Source: Cotesia glomerata | Lineage: Eukaryota; Arthropoda; Insecta; Hymenoptera; Braconidae | Assembly: GCF_020080835.1 (NCBI RefSeq) | Contig: NC_058160.1 | Span: 3,968,001-4,032,000, forward strand | Length of the DNA stretch: 64,000 nt | Direction: 5' to 3' | Shown: piece by piece, positions 1 to 11,225 of the stretch | Numbering within the stretch: position 1 is the first letter of the stretch | Layout: each line of letters starts with the position of its first letter | Made by a program: the position numbers and the translations under genes | The notes under the pieces: model-generated | The model's input: only the letters and a program-made list of their open reading frames with translations | What the model was told of the DNA's origin: nothing | Database searches by the model: none

Positions 1-1577
1 GAGGTGATAATGAAGATTGATGACGATGTATCTCAAATGCGACACATTGGTTCTATCTTAAATTAAAGGTAATTTTGCGATTTAAAAAAATAAGGGTCAT
101 TAATATAAATAACTTTAGAAATTGCAATATATATGAATCTATTAACACGTCAGCTGACCGATACATAAAAATATTAAACTTGTATTAATGTCACAGTTGA
201 TCATTTGTATCCATTAGCCCATTTTATTATTCGCTAGACGCTCTACAAATGCTCTATGGGAATATACTTTTTATTTATTTATTTTTTATTTATTTCTATG
301 TGAGAAAATATTTTTTTTCTTTCGTAAGCCTGATGGCTTTAACTTCGGTTGGCCAATAATTGGCAATTTCGGAATCTTCTGGTTTATTCCAGTGTACATA
401 ATATAAGTGCTAAACTATTAGTGCTTAAAAGAATAAATTTTCTTACAAAACTTTAAAAAATTTGGAATCTTTAATTCAAGATCTGCAAGTCTGTTTAAAT
501 AAATTCGTCTAAATTTATTCTAAATAGTACTTGTCAGAAAGTGAAAAAGTTTTAAATGGCCCATAAAATTATGAGCTAAAAAAAGAATCTGAAACCGCAA
601 AAACAGTTCACCATATGGTGGGATGACTAATAAGGTAAGATAATAATAATGTTAACTACAAATAAATCTAATTTTCAAAACCAGGAATTAAAATTGCGTA
701 TAAATTTTTCGAAAATGATTCTGACTGCCAACAAATTAAGTTCCCAGAAGAATAAAGAAAATCCAGAGTTTTGTGAGTGAATCGCTGTTAACTTCTCAAG
801 CTCTAAATTCAGGAAACATCCTCATCAGTTATATTAGAATGGAGTACACGCATGCCCACTCCTTCCTACACGAAAATAGCTCGATCTAATGGTCCTGGGA
901 ACGAGCAGAAACTGTCTCATCTCAACTTCAACACAACCAACTAAATATTCAGCTGTACTGGGTATGACTTGGCAAGTTATGTTTCGGCATCAGCATCCAG
1001 TTCACACATTCCCAGTGTGGATTGTGGATATGGAAGACGCAAGTCTAAGCGAAAACGAAACGCCGTGAAAATAGATCAAGTGTGTGCGCAAATACCAGCA
1101 TGATGGCGACGGCGATGTATTATCATTATCATTATCATTAACCAACACATTCATTTGGCTCTCACGTACAACACACACACTCAATAACTTAGTAGCAAGT
1201 GGCAAGAGTACGCATGAAAATGGGAATGATGATGCAGTTGCCCTGAATAAAGGTCGCTAGCCGACCTAGCTCCCTAGCTAGCAGCAGACCTCCGGCCACC
1301 CACCGACTATTGATTTTACTAACCTTCTGTCCGGATACTACCCTTTCTAATCTCAATATATACTTATATTCTAGCTGTAATCTAGATAAAATACGAATTT
1401 TTAGGTATATTACTGATTCTAATGTCCGAGTCACACGCAATTGTTTAATTAAAGGAACTTTTACTTTTTTCGATTGTCCTTTAACATAAAAATGTATTCT
1501 CGAGGTTATATGCTCTTAAAAGGCAAAAAAGCTTTTTTTGAATTATTTCTTCTGAAGAAATTTTTTTCAGTGATTAA
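1..1577. other. non-coding AT-rich stretch
   Basis: No open frame here looks protein-like on either strand. Most of the stretch is A/T homopolymer-rich. Roughly 840-1340 is GC-richer and contains short CATTAT-type and CA-rich runs near 1115-1180. I see no splice-linked exons and no RNA gene. Confidence 0.55.
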
Positions 1578-1903
1578 TACACTGAAAAAAAAATTAACTT
1601 GAATCAAAAGAGAAATTCTTGAACCAAGAAAATAATTTTGAAGAGTATTATTGTCTTGAATTAAGACAAAAAATTCTCGAATTAAGTAAAATTTACTTAA
1701 ACCAAGAAAAATTTCTTAGTTTCAGAAATTTTCTACTCAAATCAAGAAGTCAAAATTCTTCAAAACTATTCGGCTGCTCAATTTTAAAACACAGTAACTG
1801 CAAAATTTTTATACCTGATTTTTTTTAGTATTGCTGCATTTCTTATAACTTTTAGACTTTAATTTCAAGTATTTTTTCTTAAAAAATATTTATATTCAAG
1901 TAT

Positions 1904-1979
1904 CCACAGATTCGGTAGAATCTGGCGCCAAGTTCCGTTCAAATCCGTTGTAAACGGAGCGCCAGACTACCGACTGTGT
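1904..1979. repeat. GC-rich imperfect stem-loop
   Basis: CGGTAGAATCTGGCGC near 1913 pairs with GCGCCAGACTACCG near 1959-1972. The pairing continues outward through CACAGATT and ACTGTG. The loop itself can pair CCGTT with AACGG. It is GC-rich against an AT-rich background, so it may be a small inserted palindromic element. Confidence 0.5.
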
Positions 1980-2436
1980 TTACTGTAAGCAGGACGATAT
2001 TTTGAGGTTGCAAATTTTATTTAATACTACGGTACTTTTTTTCTAAATTGTATATTATAACAGTAATTCATACTTTATTTTACTGACATTAATTAATAAT
2101 AGTCGATCATAACAATTAATCTGCTTGAAATTATTAAATTTAATCAACACAAACTATAGCAACGCAAAAATTTAGATCCTGACTTTTTTCGATGTAAAAA
2201 GTGACATGCCACAGACTAAATAATTCGAGAATACATGGTAATCCTCCAATAGATGGGAAACTACAGTTGAAAAAAGACATTTCAAGGCTTGCATCTACAT
2301 CCGCCAGGGTGCGCTTGAATTATTTTTACATAAACTGTAGCTTCAAAGGGATAGTTTGCTATAAAAAATGCAGCCAACGCGATACTTAAGTTGGTACCAA
2401 TTGTAAATTTTATTATAATTACAAAAATACTAAAAT

Positions 2437-2950
2437 CCGAACAAAAACAGTTTCACTGTAAAAATCGCGCCAAGTCCACGTTCATAAGACTATTAAGAGA
2501 AAAAAAAATTTTTTTTTTCTTCACAAAAAGATATAAAATAAAAAAATTGAAAAATCCAAGTAACCGATATGATTGTATACGATTTTCGAAAATTAAAAAA
2601 AATTTTGTTGTAAATTTAAAAATTAAAAAAAAAAAAATTTGGAACGTACTTGGTGTGCGTGGTTGCAAAATATTTTACTTTTAATGAAATTCGTAAAATT
2701 TATTTACTAGGACTTTCAAAAAAATTGAAATACACAATGACGCACACCAAGTACGTTCAAAAATTTTTAATTTTAAATTTACAACAAAATTTTTTAATTT
2801 TCGAAAATCGTATACAATCATATCGGTTACTTGGATTTTTCAATTTTTTTTATTTTATATCTTTTGTGAAGAAAAAAAAAATTTTTTCTCTTAATAGTCT
2901 TATGAACGTGGACTTGGCGCGATTTTTACAGTGAAACTGTTTTTGTTCGG
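2437..2950. repeat. 514-bp foldback (long inverted repeat)
   Basis: The left arm (about 2437-2660) is the near-exact reverse complement of the right arm (about 2740-2950), with a loop of about 80 bp. The outer ends are CCGAACAAAAACAG and its complement; the inner ends are GTACTTGGTGTGCGT and its complement. The short open frames on both strands here are mirror images of each other and are not genes. A transcript would fold into a long hairpin RNA. Confidence 0.8.
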
Positions 2951-3393
2951 TTTTCTATTCATAAATCAAATTTTTTATCAATTAGGCGCGCAAACTTTTT
3001 TTTGGTAAGAAAAATTTTTTAATATCTTAAAATTGTCAGTTACTGTGTTTTGAAATCGAGCAGCCGTATTTACTTGATTCAAATAAATTTTTTTTTCTGT
3101 ATATCAAAACTGATATACATATATTAGGTGATTTTTAACTTTATTAAGCTATTTTTTTTTTTACAAATAATGATTTTTCTAGCTCCTGTAGACAATTTTT
3201 GGAAAGTCTTATAAAAAAGGTTACTTGCAGTGAGCACGATATCTTCAGTTCGATATTTTCTGTTAGTAATTAATCGAAGAAAATATCAACATATATAATT
3301 TTAACAAATTGGCGGGTTGACAAAAAAAACATAAAATATTTCCGTAATTATTAATTCTTAAGTCAATTACTGGAAAATACAGTCAAAAAAATT

Positions 3394-4073
3394 TGGAAAA
3401 CGGTTGACCCTAAAAGCCATCCCTGCAACTTCCCGCTAGTTCCGTGAATACCTGGCCGCTTTTTTCGAGCTCTTCGAGCTCAAAAATACAATCTGTGTGT
3501 TGTTTTGAGCTCTCCGAGCTCAAAAAATACCATTTCTATGCTTTTGGGCTCTTTGAGCTCAAAAGTCTGATAGAAGTTTCATAGAACACTATTTTTTGAA
3601 TTTTCAAACCGCAATAACTTTTGAATGAATAAACCGATTTTTACGCGGTTGGCGGCATTCTACGCACTTTCTTAAGCCTCATAAAGAATTTCTAAGTTCC
3701 AATTGGTCAAACTAGAAATTTCGGAGTAACTCCGAAAAAACACTTTTTTCGGTTTTCTTTCGTTCACGATATCTCTCGAACGAATCAACCGATTTTGACC
3801 GGATTGGCGGCGATCGACGTGGGTTTTCAAGGTTGAGAGCTGATTAGTTATTGGAATCAATCGGTAAAGCCGTTTAAAAGTTATTCCAAAAACACCACAT
3901 CTGAAAAAATTTTATTTCCTATTTTTTTCGAGATTTCTCCAAATTTCTCAAAATCTATCGGTCCGAATCAGTTCAAATTATCAGGAAATCTAAGTTTGGT
4001 GAAGCTCTTTCGAATGGCACCAACCGCGATTCGAAATCGGTTCAACCGTTCAAAAGTTTTAAGAGGTTTACAT

Positions 4074-4108
<35 letters not shown>

Positions 4109-4258
4109 TAGTGACACCCTCGCGGAAATAGTCAGGAAAGCTTGCTAGGACCTCAAAACATTGAGATCTGATGAAAACTCGATTTTCGAAAAACGGGGTA
4201 AAACCAATAACTTCCCGATTTTTGAAAATTTTAAATTTTCTTAGCGGGAAGTTAAAAA
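3394..4258. mobile_element. AACTTCCCGC-ended insertion within repeat X
   Basis: AACTTCCCGCTAG at 3427 is mirrored by TTAGCGGGAAGTT at 4241-4253. The insertion starts a little earlier, at the AAAACGGTTGACCC block. The interior has a (CA)n run and three GAGCTCnnnGAGCTC-type blocks near 3465-3560. The uninterrupted X copy at about 6617 gives the empty site. Related but diverged pieces lie at 14.98-15.17 kb, 39.73-39.93 kb and 33037-33396. Confidence 0.65.
4078..4104. repeat. (CA)n microsatellite
   Basis: About 13 CA units inside the AACTTCCCGC-ended element. Related elements have shorter CA-rich runs at the same relative place. Confidence 0.85.
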
Positions 4259-4620
4259 TGGTTTCGAAATTAGAGACTGATTTTATCAGCCGTTTTTGAT
4301 AAACCTTGCTCGCCGATTTTAAAAATACAGTTTTAAGAAAAAAACATTTAAAGTTTTCAGCCTTAGCCTCATTTTATGCGACACGCTCCAAAATGGCTGT
4401 ACAAAAATCCTTATAACTTTGAAAATACTTGTCCAATTAATATTAAATTTTCTGTGTACATATTTACATACAAAAATAAAAAAATTGATTTTAAAAATTT
4501 TCTATTCACTGAAAAAGAAAAAAAATGAGTTGAAATTTAAAAAAATTGAAGAAAGTCGGTTTATGGTAATCCAGCAAGAACTGCCGTTCAATCCGTGTCC
4601 CGATTTCCGAAACACAAAAT

Positions 4621-6133
4621 GTTAAAAAAAGCTTTTATATGTAATGCATACTGTATAATTTGCAACGTACGTAATTATTGTTCTGACGGTGAATAATTAA
4701 CGAGGAACGAAAACACAATAATATGCACCTTGTGTCATTCGAATGTACAGTTTTCCATGAATTTTAAATTTACAGCTTAAATAAAAGAGTAAGAAAATAA
4801 AATAAGCAGGGCGAGAATGTAAAGTTAAGTGAAGATGTGCAGCTAATTCACTTCACTGGTAACCCAGACTTTTAGTATTCATTCCTTGTCGTCGTCATCG
4901 CACATACGCGATTTCCTCATTCCTTAAGAGTTAAACCCATTGTAAAGCTTCGCTGGTTGATCCTCTTCATCTAGAAATCTAAGGACGTAGATCATTTATT
5001 TCTTCTCGCAAGTCTAAAAATAAGTTCCAGGTGCTATTTTGTCCTATTTTTATCACTCTGTTTTATGGTCTAGGTTTTACATTACCATGAAAATCTATAC
5101 TTTTCAAACGAGGGTAAAAATCCTTGACAATAATTATAGAAGAATGCTTGATAAAAAGGATTAAATAAAACGAGGGTTTGTTGTTGTGTGTGATAAAAGC
5201 CTTTGAAAGTAAAAATGAAAAAAGTAGTTTAGCTTGTATATACATATATTAGCAGAGAGATGTTCTGTGAGCTATCTACACTGATGAACGTAATATGTGG
5301 AGCGTGTTGGTATATCTCATGCCCAACAGAGTTGTCAAGTGTGGGATGGCATGATGGTGACAATGCACTGGTGGCCTCGCGCCCGATACGCGTTTGCCGC
5401 GTAATAGTAACAGCTAAGCTGTATGTATACACTAGACATAGACAGATTCCACACATCAGCGATGAGTCTCCTGAGACACAAGACACAGTCGTCCATCACT
5501 GTATTATTTTTTAATATACTCGACTTTAGCATAAACATATTTATAATATCAATGTATAAACATGTGTAATATTAAATATGTAATATGCTTGTAGATGTAT
5601 GAGACATAATACATACAATACATATCGACAGATGATTAATTAAGTATAGAGGTCGTTTTTATCCAAATAGAGCCTTTCTAAATGAATTTTAATCGGCAAT
5701 AAATTTTCATGGAATATTTTTATTGCCGGTTATTCCATGCGCTGAATAAATAAATTGCAATTCATAATATGCTTATAGTTTGTAGTACATAAGACATACG
5801 ACACACAACTAGTAGACAATTTAAAATTCAGCATACGAATCTACCCTTTTTTCTGCTCGTTGGTCAGCTGTCATTGCATATCGCGTAACCAACATTTTCG
5901 CGCGATCTAATCGCAGTATAAATAATTTAGCAGTAAAGAGCTCGAATGCAGAATTAAATATATGAGAGACCGATCGAGTAGAGGTTTGTTGCGTAACCAT
6001 TCTCAGATTTTTTTCACAATCGCTGGACTGGCTTTTACTATTTTAATAATCTTACTGTTGATTAACAGCCGGTAATTTTTTACAGGGATGCTTTTATGCT
6101 TTTTCAGAGAAAATTTTCTTTTATTAATTATTA
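4621..6133. other. non-coding stretch
   Basis: No gene is supported. About 5240-5500 is GC-richer and shows overlapping open frames on both strands, but none has a recognisable domain or splice context. The flanks are AT-rich with short TACATA runs. Confidence 0.5.
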
Positions 6134-6343
6134 TATTACACACCTAGGGAAGTAAAGTAAGAAATGTCTCAGATCACATGTAATTGTCGGCCGAGGCGAA
6201 GCCGAGGTTGACAAACATGTGATCTGAGGCTTTCTTATTTACTGCCGTGGTATACTATTTTCTCCTCGACGAAGGCGGAAAGCGGCAACTTTGTTTAGCG
6301 CAGCGGGACGAAAGTTGCCACTTTCCGCCCGGAGGGCAAAAAA
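6134..6343. mobile_element. GC-rich double-hairpin element, copy 1
   Basis: A 210-bp block nearly identical to 56194-56402. Hairpin one pairs AGATCACATGT with ACATGTGATCT around a GGCCGAGGCGAAGCCGAGG core. Hairpin two pairs GGCGGAAAGCGGCAACTT with AAGTTGCCACTTTCCGCC around a GCGCAGCGGGACG loop. Both copies start TATTACACACCTAGG and end GGAGGGCAAAA. It has no coding capacity and its GC content contrasts sharply with its surroundings. Confidence 0.75.
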
Positions 6344-6965
6344 AGATTATACGCAGTTAGAATTTTTAAAAATTTATTTTTAATTCATTTTTTAAGTATA
6401 GATATCTTTAAGGATGTACAAAGAAAATTTCATGTTAATTGGACAAGTGTTTTCGAAGTTATAAGGATTTTTGTACAATCATTTTGGAGCGTGTCGCATA
6501 AAATGGGGCTGAGGCTGAAAACTTTAAATGTTTTTTTCTCAAAACTGTATTTTTAAAATCGGTAAGCAAGATTTATCAAAAACGGCTGATAAAATCAGTC
6601 CCTAATTTCGAAACAATTTTTTTGACTGTGTTTTCCAGTAATTGACCCAAGGATTAATAATTACGGAAATATTTTATATTTTTTTTTTGTCAAACTGCCA
6701 ATTTGTTAAAATTAGATATGTTGATATTTTCTTCGATTAATTACTAATAGAAAATATCGAACTGAAGATATCGTACTCACTGCAAGTAACCTTTTTTATA
6801 TATCTTTCCAAAAATTGTCTACAGGAGCTAGAAAAATTATTATTTGTAGAAAAAAATAACTTAATAAAGTTCAAAATCACTAATATATGTATATCAATTT
6901 TGATATTAATCAATGAAAAAAATCTCTTCAGAGGAAACAATTAAAAAATCTATTTTTCGGCCTTC
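6344..6965 (-). mobile_element. dispersed repeat X, copy 2
   Basis: Reverse-orientation copy of the repeat at 3094-4620. It lacks the AACTTCCCGC insertion, so it shows the undisturbed junction near 6610-6625. The end next to the GC-rich hairpin element reads CGCAGTTAG, matching CTAACTGCG at the end of copy 3 near 58193. Confidence 0.7.
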
Positions 6966-8294
6966 TAAGAGCGTATATATAACCTTTTAATAATGGACAC
7001 GATAAAAAATTTTGGTCAATTTAAACATCTGTAAAAAGAAAGAAGAAAGGAGAAAAAAAGTAGCAAGCCAAGTGCGAAGTGATTGGGTTAAACTGCAGAG
7101 GCCTGACATGAACATGACATTGTAACTTTGACCCAACTCGGACAATCGCTCTGGGGCCAGCAGGTGAATCAGAGAGTTAAGAGATCCGCCCTTGGCCCTC
7201 GACAGTCGTGATTTGCTTCGTTAAATCGATTGTGCTTCAATTTGGACCAGACCGCCGGCACAGTCTGCTTGCCGACCAATCTAGCCTCCGCCAACTGAAC
7301 ACGAAACACAGTGGAGATTACTCTGCAAATAACCAACTTATTTATTTATTTTTATTTTCTGTGAAGTAACTTTCTTCACTTTGTTTTTCTTTCCTCAACA
7401 AATCTGCCGATGGCGAGTGAGCTTTTTTTCCTTTCTCCTCCGCTACCGACGAAGCTCTTGATTGTCAAATTTAATGGAATAGAGTCAAGTATTGCGAGAG
7501 CACATTCAAACTCAGTGGATCGCGTCTAGACAGATTAATGACGTCATTATACAAGGTCGGCTGTCATTGCAGTTTATGAAAGAGTCCGATCAACATCAAC
7601 ACACCATTATCCAGCTATATATATATATATAATGCTGGTTACATCAATTTACTTTTTACTCGTGCCTGTTATGTGCTCACTTGCGCTCAATTTAATGTAA
7701 GCCAGTGTGTCTTCTCCAGAAATCAAAATAAAATTAAACAGCACATGCATACACGAGAAAATTACTTACGTCATGCATAATTATATTTTTTACTGATACG
7801 AGGTACGAGGAACATCAACATCAACATGAACATGAACACGAGTGGAAAAGAACGACATAAACACTCAATTGAAGTGAATTGCTTCTGCTTCTGCTTCTGC
7901 TTCTGCTGCTTCTGGTGAAACTCAAGACTTGTGAGAATGAAATTTTTGAATTCCGGATACGTATCAGACACCATTGGATCATAAATAATTCAATTGATTG
8001 TCAACCAGAGCAACGCTTGACTGAAAAAGAAGGGAGAAAAGTTTTGATGAGGACAACCTACAAAAGAGCGGGTTTTCATTGAATTTTTACATTAAGGAAA
8101 TTCTTTCCCATGCCCGGGAGCTAATTCGTGTTATTGTTCCTGGAAACTCGAAACTTTATGTTATGGTGGTCAAGGTTTTGTGTCTAGACGTAGGGTTGGA
8201 GGGCTGTCGACTCCCTCCATGTAGAAAGGTCGAGGTTTTTGGATTTGAGATACGCAGGGAAGCTTTTAAGGGGAGAATTTGGGAAAGTTCAAGG
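6966..8294. other. non-coding stretch with GC-richer island
   Basis: About 7060-7320 is GC-rich for this scaffold and may be a conserved regulatory or UTR region; I cannot assign it. At 7609-7640 a TA run is flanked by CCAGC and GCTGG, forming a hairpin. At about 7878-7910 there is a (GCTTCT)n hexamer run. The open frames at 7771-8357 overlap simple repeats and show no domain. Confidence 0.45.
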
Positions 8295-8989
8295 TACACT
8301 GAGAAAAAAAAATACTTTTACTCAATTACCAATTTATTGGTTCAAGAAACTCACTGACGATCAAATATTCTATTATTAATAATTATTAATTTCTGAAGAG
8401 AAGAAATTACAGTTTCAGATTGTAAATATTACAGATTTTATAAGAATTACATTGTAGAATGTAATATTTACAATGAAAGCTCTGAATATTAAATTAAAAA
8501 ATTGAATTTAGAAAAATGTTATTTCAAACTGTAAATTTTCTAGTTTTGATTACGACGGGACCGATTTTATACTGTAATTTTTTGAGTTTTCTTTTTTCCG
8601 TGTACACTGATAAAAAAAATAACGACTCAAGAGCCAAATTCTTGAACCAAGAATTCTATTTTGAAGAAAATGATTTTCTTGAGTCAAGAGAATAAATTCT
8701 TGACTCAAGAAAATTTTCTTAGACCAAGAATAATTTCTTAGCTCAAGAATTTATTCTCTTGACTCAAGAAAATCGTTTTCTTCAAAATGGTATTCTTGGT
8801 TCAAGAGTTTGGCTCTTGAGTCAAGTCAATTTTTTTATCAGTGTAGCTTTATTTAAACTAAGTAAACATTATTTCAATCAATTTAACAATTTCTTGAGCT
8901 AAGAATATATATTCTTGAAAATTTTCAAGAACATAAATTCTTATATCAAGAAAATTTTCTTAATAAAAGTATTTTTTTTTCTCAGTGTA
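8295..8989. mobile_element. TA-flanked CACTGAG element, outer
   Basis: The terminal inverted repeats are about 26 bp. TACACTGAGAAAAAAAAATA at 8295 continues into CTTTTA and is mirrored at 8964-8989. The flanking TA on each side fits a TA target duplication. A second, smaller element of the same family (8603-8845) is nested inside it. No coding capacity. Confidence 0.75.
8603..8845. mobile_element. 243-bp hairpin MITE (CACTGATAAAAAAA family), copy 1
   Basis: A near-perfect hairpin with TA on both sides and ends CACTGATAAAAAAA and TTTTTTTATCAGTG. The arms are built from short words (GACTCAAGAG, TTCTTGAACCAAGAA, TTTTGAAGAAAATGATTTTC) whose complements follow in reverse order. It is nearly identical to 48275-48516, which implies recent movement by a transposase acting in trans. 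Confidence 0.85.
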
Positions 8990-9252
8990 GGGTTGATTTT
9001 TTTAGTGCGAACTAATAGGATGAAGGCAAGTTGGTGTTTAAAAGTTGAAGGATGTTTTGGAAATTTTTTGTGATTTAATTTTTATTAGATTTTAGATTTT
9101 TTTTAAAATATAATATAGTTTAAAAAATTAAAAAAGAATAATAGTAAGCAAAGCTAAAAAAATTTTCAGTATTCTTTCCAATCATTTTCAGTATCATTTT
9201 CAGTATTCTCGGTGGGTCTTATATACGTGACTGAATAAAGTAGTCAGTACTT

Positions 9253-9325
9253 GTCTCGGATAGCTTAACTGGTAGAGCCCTTGGCGCGTAACCGAGAGAT
9301 CTGGGTTCGATTCCCAGTCTGGGCT
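9253..9325 (+). tRNA. tRNA-Thr(CGT)-like sequence or tRNA-derived SINE head
   Basis: A 73-nt cloverleaf can be drawn. The D-arm has an A-box (TAGCTTAACTGG). A 5-bp anticodon stem CTTGG/CCGAG holds the loop CGCGTAA. The T-arm is CTGGG-TTCGATT-CCCAG with a perfect B-box (GGTTCGATTCC). The acceptor stem is weak, with one mismatch and several G-T pairs, and position 33 is G rather than the near-universal T. A T6 run at 9335-9340 could terminate pol III. The weak acceptor and G33 favour a tRNA-derived SINE or pseudogene over a working tRNA. Confidence 0.5.
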
Positions 9326-9340
9326 GTCTGATTATTTTTT

Positions 9341-10735
9341 CAATTACGGAAAAATTCCCACTGAGTAGGTCCCCCCCTTTCCCCTATCCGTTCTTTCCCA
9401 ACTCCCTTAAAAATTTGCTTTAATATGGCTATAAAGTATTCTTTCTTGATCCGTATCCCTCTTAAATACTTATATCTTATGTTTAATCTTGGATCTTAAC
9501 AGACATAATAATTATCATTATTATCATATTAAAAATACATTTTTTTGAATAGTAAAAAAAATAAAAAAAGCAAATTCCGATTTTCGATCTCGATAAATCT
9601 CATAAACGCCCAACAATTTAAACGCATTGTTAGTTTGAACAAAATAAATTCATTGTGCGTCAAACAAATCAATTCTCATTGCCTGTCGGTGGTCTGTCTC
9701 TTCACCAATTGGCATTTTTTCAAAATTTTATCGGCTGAATTGCTCGCTAATTATAAAAATTCAATCCTCAATAAACGACCCTCAATTGAACTTGAAAAAA
9801 ATCCAATAAACTGACAATGATCATTATAAAAAAAATAAAATCTCCACACTTAAACATTATTTGTATTTTTTGTCATGTTTTCTATTTGCCGTTTGCTAAA
9901 AAAGGCATTCCTGGGTCTCCCCAGATAAATTGGGCGTTCAAAGAAGATTAAGTGCCGAGGCAGGTATAAATATATACATTTATAAGCTTCGCATCTCTCC
10001 TGCATGACACACACGAACATATTCATGACAGCCAGCCCATATCTCAATCAGAAACAGAGAAACTCAGCCGCTAAATTATTTTCCTGATGAATAAAATAAA
10101 ATGAAATAAAATTAACGCTATCAGAGCTCGAGCTTTTAGTCGGCCATAAATCTGTTCAATACACAACTTGCGATTGACAATTCATAAAATAAAACAGATG
10201 ACCAACACACTCAATGATCAATGTGAAGAACTGATTATGATAGGAGGAATTATGTGTGTAATAATAAAATGAAGCGGAGGAACAGAGACGGAAGATTAAA
10301 GTGTAATGGAGGGTCCGAGTCAGTACTAATGTGGGCCAGACGATAATAATTGTTAAGCGTTTCCTGGTATGTTGTACTGCATTTAATTGATACAGAGAAG
10401 CCGGCGTACTGTCGCTGCAGATACTCTGTATATATGTAAGACGTATCGTTCACTTCATTGCACTGGGCTCATTCGCACTGATTAAGTTCAATAATAATTT
10501 TTAAACCCACTGTAAATCATGATTCTTTTTTTGCTTATCATTTATCATTATTATTGTTATTATTATTAAAAACATGTAAGATCATCTTTGATTATTTATA
10601 TTACTTATGTTTTAAATTTACTGATATTATATGAATTATAAAAATTAATATTTGCTCCCATCACATTTAGTAATTAGGATACGGGTTAAATAATTAGATT
10701 TTTGTTAAAATCTGTTCTATTTTAAAGCAGTAACT
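9341..10735. other. non-coding stretch
   Basis: About 9350-9420 may be the body of a SINE continuing from the tRNA-like head; it has a C-rich run near 9388. The rest is AT-rich. The open frame at 9545-9814 is Asn/Lys/Ile-rich as expected by chance in AT-rich DNA. Confidence 0.45.
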
Positions 10736-10940
10736 ATACAGAAAAAAAAATTTACTTGAATCAAGTAAATAATTTTGAAGAACTTTATCTTCTTGATTTG
10801 AGTAGAAAAATTCTTAATTTAAGAAATTTTTCTTAGTTTTACTTGATTCAAGAATTTTTCGTCTTGATTCAAAACAATGAAAATTATTTTGTTAGTTCAA
10901 AAATTTTTTTTTTTATTTAATTTAATTTTTTTTTTGTGTA
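10736..10940. mobile_element. CACAGA-type inverted-repeat MITE, degenerate
   Basis: Starts TACAGAAAAAAAAATTTACT and ends in T-rich sequence finishing TTTTTTTGTGTA. The interior has CTTGATTTGAG, CTTGATTCAAG and related words found in the CACTGA/CACAGA family. It is more diverged than the 8.6 and 48.3 kb copies. Confidence 0.5.
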
Positions 10941-11032
10941 AAAAATTTTTAAGCCTTTTTTTTCGGTGTTGTATTTTTTTGTACTTTAAGTAAAAAATTC
11001 GAATATTTTTTTTCCGTAAAATTTTAATAATG

Positions 11033-11035
<3 letters not shown>

Positions 11036-11093
<58 letters not shown>

Positions 11094-11111
11094 GTAACGG
11101 CTGAAAGTTGT

Positions 11112-11191
<80 letters not shown>

Positions 11192-11225
11192 TTTATTTTT
11201 ATTTTTATTATTTTTATTTTTATTC
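11036..11225. repeat. inverted trinucleotide arrays (AAT)n-spacer-(ATT)n
   Basis: About 19 AAT units (11036-11093), then a 21-bp spacer, then about 25 ATT units (11114-11190) fading into TTTTA units. The two arrays are reverse complements and form one long hairpin. The poly-isoleucine open frame on the minus strand is an artefact of this repeat. Confidence 0.85.

Larger units (their letters stand above)
1578..3103. mobile_element. TA-flanked CACTGA-type inverted-repeat element
   Basis: The left end begins TA-CACTGAAAAAAA and the right end finishes TTTTTTTCTG-TA. Inside the ends, about 1765-1800 is an inverted copy of about 3025-3070: both carry the CGGCTGCTC and CACAGTAACTG words in opposite orientation. 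The termini and the CTTGAATCAAG-like words link it to the elements at 8295, 10736, 14261, 39078, 46461 and 48275. A 514-bp foldback and a GC-rich hairpin lie inside. No transposase is visible, so this is a non-autonomous element or a nest of such elements. Confidence 0.55.
3094..4620 (+). mobile_element. dispersed repeat X, copy 1, interrupted
   Basis: This shares long stretches with 6344-6965 (inverted) and 57593-58205 (direct). Shared landmarks are GATATACATATATTAG near the start, TTACTTGCAGTGAGCACGAT in the middle and CTTGTCCAATTAATATTAAA towards the end. It is split by the AACTTCCCGC-ended insertion at 3394-4258, as shown by the uninterrupted copy at 6.6 kb. No coding capacity is evident; the class is unknown. 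Confidence 0.65.

Noticed and set aside
5229..5538. Three overlapping 67-85 codon frames in a GC-richer patch
   Set aside because: Frames on both strands compete, none has a domain or splice signals, and GC enrichment alone explains the lack of stops.
10897..11115. Minus-strand frame with poly-isoleucine
   Set aside because: It is translation of the AAT microsatellite.
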